Source: Siphonodentalium dalli (taxonomy: Eukaryota > Mollusca > Scaphopoda > Gadilida > Siphonodentaliidae). From it: DNA of 64,000 nt. Shown here piece by piece: positions 58,543 to 64,000 of this stretch. The stretch is from NCBI GenBank assembly GCA_032622095.1, contig CP136066.1, positions 52,542,609 through 52,606,608 on the forward strand, in the 5' to 3' direction. The translations under genes and the position numbers were made by a program. The notes beneath the pieces were generated by a model. The model saw only the letters and a list, made by a program, of their open reading frames with translations. It made no database searches and had not been told where the DNA came from. Positions within the stretch are counted from its first letter, which is position 1. Each line of letters starts with the position of its first letter.

Positions 58543-58894
58543 GTAAGTTGTTATGAATATGTCATGCAAAGGTTAATATTAGATCAGTTTCAATTGTTAG
58601 CTAAATGAAGGCAGTTACGGAGTCGTGACGTCAAAACGTCATTTGTCTCTGCGGGCCAGAATCCAGACATGACTGGACGCATTGTGTCGTCTTCGCTTAA
58701 TCGCAGCGACGTACATTGTAGTCTATAGCATTCACTATATACATTACAATATAGAGGCTTTTATTACCAAAGGCCAATAGGCTATATTAAGGCATCATGC
58801 ACTCATCGAAGTCCACTGTCATCCAAAACGATCTGCACTAAAAATAAATCATTCGCGTCGCTGACATGCGTATAGGCCTAATATATAGGCCTAT
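58543..58894. other. No gene recognised
   Basis: Includes a CRE palindrome at 58,626 and a hairpin ATAGGCCT-AATAT-AGGCCTAT near 58,872. Confidence 0.45.
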
Positions 58895-59113
58895 ATGCAT
58901 ATAGTTCCACGACTATTTGCACGATCCTTTGCGTTGTCCGTCTTCTTACTATTATGTCTGGGTCGTTCTTTATATGCCTTGCATATTATCACATTAACAA
59001 TGGTATTATATGGCCAAGGGAACCAGATTCTAAGTCATATAGAGTGTCAACTCGTTGGTTCCAATCTGATCACGTGTGCCGATCATGTGGTGCACGATAC
59101 ATTATCAAACTGA
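58895..59113 (+). CDS. Possible small secreted protein ORF
   Basis: A 72-codon frame whose N-terminus looks like a signal peptide: basic start (MHIVPRLFARS), hydrophobic core (FALSVFLLLCLG), then a polar SLYA-type cleavage context. The mature part would be about 44 residues with two cysteines. AAATAAA follows the stop at about 59,116. There is no homology I recognise. In an AT-rich window a hydrophobic frame of this length can arise by chance. Confidence 0.2.
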   Translation: MHIVPRLFARSFALSVFLLLCLGRSLYALHIITLTMVLYGQGNQILSHIECQLVGSNLITCADHVVHDTLSN

Positions 59114-59239
59114 AGTAAATAAAATGGCCGCTTCGAAGAACGCTGGATGGTGACAAATTGATAAAATTTTAATCTCAGATGTCCACCGAACTTGTATAAT
59201 ACGTAGTATATCCGTGATATATATGTATGAAACATAATG

Positions 59240-59530
59240 GTGAAGTTTAACTCTTCCGAGTTAGCACCATTTTAGTCAGGGATGGGGATAGGTGCGGCCA
59301 GTAAAAATTGATAAACATTTGATTTGCCGATTTTCCTACAAACGTATATGTATGTATCTCCATGATACAATGCATCAAACCGTGTGATTTAAAGTTCTCA
59401 AAAATATGCCGTCCAAGTCAGGAATTGAGATCGGGACGTGGCACCAACATGGCTAAAACAAAACAAAATGTCGCCGACTTCACCAAACTTATCCATAGTC
59501 ATCTGCATGGTATGACGTGCGTATATATTG
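59240..59530. repeat. Diverged copies of the 130-470 tandem family
   Basis: GCACCATTTTAGTCAGGGATGG, TTTGCCGATTTTCCTAC, TATCTCCATGATAC, then AAGTCAGG, GTCGCCGACTTCACCAAAC and CATAGTCATCTGCATG match the repeat at the left end of the window. Two units. Confidence 0.65.
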
Positions 59531-60944
59531 GGACTTCCTAGACTTTGAAATTTGGATCTGGTTTAAAGGGGGTGGTGATGTGACATTACGACGGACTCAT
59601 AATTGTTCAGATTTTACTTTACGATCGTTAGTATTATGGATCACTGACATGAGTCAGTCTGAATTGAATAATTGTTATATTTATCACTATCACGGGCCAA
59701 GTGATAAATTAAGAAAATAATGGAGTCATTACAGTGAATAATTCACGTTCCTGAAATATTATGTCGTGGTATTAACGCTAATAATTTCGGGCGAATGTTT
59801 CTGACGTTACTCGGGTCACATTATTAACATTTTAATATTAGTTGATACAAATTCCATAATAATTAAATATAGGGAGACATTTAATAATGGGCACGTGATC
59901 AATTCGGAAGCAATTAAGCCACTGCAGTGGGTAATTGCTGTACATTATATCGTATGCAAATATATTGATTTATGCAGTGGATTAACGCCAATAGTTTCGT
60001 ACGAATGTTTCTGAACTCATACTGCTTCTCAATCCCCAACAACGAGATTACCCTCTATATCGTGTGGTTTTCACTGTGGCCAGAGCCATAAAACGGAATA
60101 ATGGGTATAAGTCCAACATGTGGATTTATTTCAAATGAGCCCGATGTCAGTATATGCTATGTGAATAGTTAGGATATGAACTTATTTGCACGAGGATATG
60201 TTATTCTCCAAGAATGACTGCGAATTACACTCGCCAGAAAATGGCAAATGGTTTATTTATACAGGAAACGGAAAACAAAATTGTGGTTTGTGGATCACCA
60301 CCTCGTATGTGTCAGCAAGTTTAATCGCTTAGCTTGTATTTAATAAAACGTGTTAAGTTTCAGTTCCCGAAAGTCCCATCCGACGATTCACTAATGAGTA
60401 TATGTATGTTTGAAGTGCGAAAGCAAGCGAATATGTCTGACTAGTTTTTTCCATTAAAACAACTGGAACATACGTTACTGGATAGCACATGCTTTAGGGA
60501 GTGAATTGACGCGATATTTAAGAAAATAAATACCTATCTGCCTGGTGGACTAGGACTCTTGGTATTGACATTGGTTTGTTTTTCAAAAGCCAGAATTTTA
60601 TTCGAGAAACAGAATCTCAATATGATATTTACACAGATAATTGACAACGAACTGCAGATCAGTTTTGAATTTTTAATTATGCGCCTTTTGTGGTGCTGCA
60701 AAACGTTTTCTCCAGGGATGCGCTGGCGTTTTGTGCAAATCAGGTGTAAATTCTCGTGGGTGTATCTGAGCATCGCCATCCCTTGGTGGACCTTGATGGA
60801 ATGTATATATTTGTTATTATTTATTGCCAATAATAGTCAATAATATTGACTGTATATAAATAATCGGGGATTCAAACACGAATTGTGTGTCATTAACAGC
60901 GAACGCTCGTTTAAAAATGGTATTTAAAAAAATAATTTCCTTAC
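59531..60944. other. No supported gene; one dispersed repeat
   Basis: 60,064-60,215 (GTGTGGTTTTCACTGTGGCC, CATAAAACGGAATAA, GAGGATATGTT) matches 62,190-62,305. Facing frames of 94-98 codons at 60,534-60,843 overlap on opposite strands; the minus one (PGENVLQHHKRRIIKN) is on the strand of the EGF exon but lacks a clear acceptor. Confidence 0.45.
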
Positions 60945-61070
60945 CAGTCAGGCAAGTGTGGTTGAGAGCATTGAATTTGTATCCGATTTCACACTGGCAT
61001 GTTCCGTCCCGACATTCCGCATTCTCTGCTCGACATTCGCTGGACGCCGAACATTTGTCACCCATTGCTC
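60945..61070 (-). CDS. EGF-like / EB-type cysteine-rich exon
   Basis: A single internal exon of 126 bp on the minus strand. The acceptor CATTTTTCAG precedes 61,070, and the donor CTG|GTAAGG follows 60,945. Both junctions are phase 1, the symmetric phase typical of shuffled extracellular modules. The peptide reads AMGDKCSASSECRAENAEC, then RDGTCQCEIGYKFNALN and HTCLTG. Its six cysteines are spaced C-x5-C-x6-C-x4-C-x-C-x12-C, with CxC followed by GY as in EGF/EB modules. In animals such modules repeat in secreted or single-pass receptor proteins of scavenger or matrix type. No second exon of the gene was found within the window, so the protein cannot be named. It could be a live exon in a gene with long introns or a lone shuffled or pseudogenised exon. 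Confidence 0.75.
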
Positions 61071-62189
61071 CTGAAAAATGGTAAAGGTAGCCGTATACAA
61101 TTTTCAGGAATATGGTCCCACTTGGGAGATTGTTTAGCTAAAATGGACAATATTCAACCCAATGTAGACAAGTCGATAAGATTCTACAACCTGTAAGAAT
61201 TGAGAAATTTAGAAACTGAAAACAGTTATCGTAGCAATATGACACAATTCAGGGTGGAGAATTCGGACTCTATTCTCCCATAGATAGATAATTTGTTTTT
61301 ACTTTTTAGTAATGCACAGTAAATTCTTTACAATTTGTAATTAAAAAAATCTATACATTTCTGGGCAGTGGCATGATACGGTCGTCTTCCTATCCTTACT
61401 TGCATAAATTAATCGTTTTTTTACTCAATGCTCCCCTGAAATGCTTTGTCATATAATTTATGAATAAATAATTGTGTTTCATCTTATGTTGTGGTATATT
61501 TGCCTCATATGGTAAAACTATAATAGTAGCAACAGAAGGTTATTGATGGTAATTCATGGTAATTAAATGAAATAGTGATAGGTACGTGATAAACATAACT
61601 CTATTTTATAACTATCTCTTAGGCTATCTATTTATTTTTCTGTAGTTATATAATATTGTTACCAATTTCATGTATTTCCAATAGAAATTAAATATAATGT
61701 ACGTAACGAAATTAACTAGAGTGGTATATTACTGATGATAAATGACTTATTTTTAATTATTCATAATATCTTGGTGGCTATCTTGGTAGTATATATTGTT
61801 ATATTATACTTGCTGTGGTTAGCCGTCAATGGCATCTTGTGTTAATTGTCTTTTGAATGTACTATGGGCATACAATCCTGATGGCAAACGTCAGCCTGAT
61901 TCCATATTTTATTAAATGTGGTTTATTTTCGTATATTCTTCCACTCTGTCTAGTTTTAATTGTCGACTTTCAGTAAAGGTCTCCGGAAGTGGAAACGGTA
62001 ACGCATTAAAATGCCAGTTATACTGGGAGACTGAAAATACGCCGGTATTTGGCCTTTAATATAAGACTTTGAGATGTTCAGTATGACTTTAATTTAGCAT
62101 TATGCAATAATCAGCCTGTTCTCCCGAAAGTCCGCAAATTATCTGCTGATAAGGGAATTTTTTTTAGGTATATAATCGGTGTACGCTGA
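61071..62189. other. AT-rich, intron-like; no gene recognised
   Basis: Upstream, on the minus strand, of the EGF exon. No further cysteine-rich exon with splice signals is visible. Confidence 0.5.
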
Positions 62190-62305
62190 TTGACATGTGT
62201 TTTCACTGTGGCTCGCGCCATAAAACGAAATAACGGATACGACTCCATTATCTGCTTATTTCACATTATAGGTCGTATTTGCGCGAGGATATGTTGCAAT
62301 ATTCA
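62190..62305. repeat. Second copy of the 60,064 dispersed repeat
   Basis: TTTTCACTGTGGCTCGCGCC, CATAAAACGAAATAACGG and GCGAGGATATGTTGCAATATTC match 60,064-60,215 in order. It abuts the reverse-transcriptase fragment. Confidence 0.7.
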
Positions 62306-62890
62306 TATAGCTTTATTTGCCATACGATCAGTCTATTAAACGTTTTTGAATTACCCCATAGCTCAATGCCATACACCAACGTTTTTGAATTACCCCATAG
62401 CTCAACGCCATACACCAAGCAGTATGGCTGAGTGAGTGATAGTTCAATGGTGAAGATATTTCCTAATTCGATCAATAGAATATTTTCCTCTGGAAATCTT
62501 GGCAGAGTGCATTGATATGTCGTGCTTGAGTGATAAATTTTCATCGATATATATCCCAAGGAATTTATATGCATTATCTTTTGCAATTCTTCCATATTTT
62601 TTCGATATTATGGCCATCAGTTTGAAGTTGATTTTTGCAGTTTTGTTTAGCACTTGTTGGCTGGATAATCATGTATTTTGTTTTCTTGACATTTAGTGAA
62701 TGTTTGTTTGCCTTACACCAAAAACAAAGTTGATATCTGTGTTTATTGGCATAATTGGATAGGTGCTTCAGGTTGTCATGGGAAGACTATAGCGTTGTGT
62801 CGTCAGCGAAAGAGAGAATTGACATATCAGTACATTTATAGCGAAATCTGAAGTGCTGAACACATCAATCAATTTCACTTGACCTTTTAT
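62306..62890 (-). pseudogene. Broken non-LTR reverse transcriptase fragment
   Basis: Reading the minus strand from high to low coordinates: LIDVFSTSDF (near the IND...F region of the palm), then, in another frame, SILSFADDTTL at about 62,799-62,820 with the catalytic FADD. A TAG follows. Next come KHLSNYANKH and SLNVKKTKYMI, then YKFLGIYIDENLSLKHDI and RIRKYLHH, and in a third frame ELSLTQPYCLVYGVELWGNS. These are the ordered C-terminal RT and thumb motifs of non-LTR retrotransposons (CR1/Jockey-like groups; not resolved further). At least two frameshifts and one stop disable it. A 39-bp tandem duplication at 62,341-62,418 repeats LVYGVELWGNSKT. The upstream RT, endonuclease and 3' end are missing. 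Confidence 0.85.
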
Positions 62891-63434
62891 AGCAACTGAG
62901 TCAGTATTCAAGTAAAAATAGAGAATAATCACTCGACTGAGCTGGCGACTCGAAACAATTCGTGAGAGCCAGAGAGGTTGTACAAACAACAGCGATAGCG
63001 TATTGCACTCAAGTGTCTAACAAAAAGTTCCCGCCTCGACCGTTTCCGTCACCAGCCACTCTAAACATCCGATTTACCAGAAATCCTAATAATACCGTCA
63101 TTACTCTTGGGATCCAAACAAGCATAAGGTGGAATAATAGTACAGGTGGAATTTCCTCAAAATTAAATAATAGTAAAGTGCATTGACGCCGGTATATAAG
63201 CAATTTGTTCGTAACAGGCTGTTTTAATCTGGAGAAAGATCACGTCACTCTCCACGAGGCAGCAAAAGGTCATTATTAATTTTTACATTTAATCCCCTAA
63301 TCCCCCATTCAGCCCATTGTCTGTCTGGTCACTCACATTTCTAATCTGCACCATTATGATGATTATCTTTCTCATAAGAAATAACAAATTAATAGATACC
63401 TGTAGGGTATTACATGTACTTGGTTGGTTTGAAT
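62891..63434. other. No gene recognised
   Basis: Opposed short frames at 62,962-63,186 (+) and 63,009-63,203 (-) have no recognisable content. This may be part of the degraded retrotransposon 5' side, but no motif shows it. Confidence 0.4.
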
Positions 63435-63526
63435 ATATAGGCCTGATTTCAGCCCCCTCGGTAACCTCATATCAGCATTCGACCTTCGATGTCCGGCTGA
63501 TAGAGATATGAGGTTACCTCAGGCCG
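63435..63526. mobile_element. Interrupted cruciform-like inverted repeat
   Basis: Outer ATATAGGCCTGA pairs with TCAGGCCGATAT; middle GGTAACCTCATATC (63,460-63,473) with GATATGAGGTTACC (63,505-63,518); inner ATCAGC with GCTGAT. The left side has a 13-base insertion (TTTCAGCCCCCTC). Confidence 0.75.
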
Positions 63527-64000
63527 ATATTTGGTCTAATATCAAACTAACCAAGTTATATCCTCTAAATATTATGTAACTAGCAGGGTCATTACCCATG
63601 TTAATGCAGTGTGGTATTGTTTTGCCCCTCCCACTTTTTGTCCCTTACCCCTATACCGTCAAGCGTTGTATACATTTCTAATCTGCACAATTATGTTGAT
63701 TACCTTTCTCGTAAGAAATTGCCCGTTAGACCCCTTTGGAGCCATCTAGAAGGTCCCTCGTGAATCGTGAATTAATATAGAATATACATTCACAAATATA
63801 GGTATAGATAAAGATTTTATAAGAAGTTAACGGACCCCTGTGGTTGTAAATAGAATGCACTCAGAGATTCTGACTTCAAACTTGTGCTACCTTCTAATTT
63901 ACATGTACCGGTATAGTACCGGTAGTATTGCTTGATAAGTTGATAGACATGTGGTGATTTGATTTGGGTTGAAAGATTAGAAAATCAGTGCCCCCCTCTC
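63527..64000. other. No gene; one direct repeat
   Basis: TTTCTAATCTGCACAATTATG...AAGAAAT at 63,676-63,721 repeats 63,339-63,383 (TTTCTAATCTGCACCATTATG...AAGAAAT) on either side of the cruciform-like repeat. Confidence 0.55.

Noticed and set aside
60534-60843. Facing 98- and 94-codon frames next to the EGF exon
   Set aside because: Overlap each other on opposite strands. The minus one lacks an acceptor and has no recognised domain.

Overview
The window looks like a eukaryotic, AT-rich, repeat-dominated genome segment from a marine invertebrate, most likely a lophotrochozoan such as a mollusc. The reasons are indirect: spliced exon signals (GT/AG, phase 1-1 cysteine-rich EGF/EB-type exon), a tRNA-derived SINE, many short foldback DNA transposons, several tandem families with periods near 150-165 bp, and no operon or ribosome-binding-site organisation. 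There is no complete, confidently recognisable gene. The longest open frames are mostly by-products of repeats.

Layout. 130-470 is a diverged tandem repeat. 818-997 (minus strand) holds the well-preserved C-terminal part of an unrecognised protein, followed by a histone-type stem-loop. It is cut off where a 17-kb satellite begins. 1,004-17,956 is a 162-bp satellite of about 104 monomers, with two higher-order domains whose block shifts are 15-20 monomers. 17,957-20,080 is an old, strongly diverged second tandem family built on about 50-bp subunits. 20,600-26,096 holds 82-bp arrays, with a 1,733-bp higher-order duplication carrying a 250-bp module, together with 16-bp and 128-bp tandem families. 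26.1-31.4 kb is mostly empty, with a SINE at 29.0 kb.

31.4-39.3 kb carries three exon-like segments on the plus strand. The second and third are in matching splice phase but each contains one TAG stop, so they suggest a decayed or non-coding spliced gene. 32-51 kb is a bed of non-autonomous DNA elements. At least seven of them, in four families, are flanked by TTAA, and one carries a nested 213-bp MITE whose empty site is preserved 17 kb away. 45.9-48.7 kb is a large palindromic mosaic centred near 47.7 kb. 52-57 kb contains a pentamer-rich block, paired hairpins and an 800-bp duplicated repeat. 58.2-58.5 kb has promoter-like sites (YY1-type, CRE, E-box plus ETS) ahead of a possible first exon. 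60,945-61,070 (minus) is a clean EGF/EB-type exon. 62.3-62.9 kb (minus) is a broken non-LTR reverse transcriptase.

The best candidates for something undescribed are: the satellite with an almost-open 54-codon frame and higher-order structure, the non-histone ORF with a histone-like 3' hairpin at the satellite edge, the TTAA element community, and the 2.7-kb palindromic cassette mosaic. Family names are given only where a motif supports them. No database search was possible.
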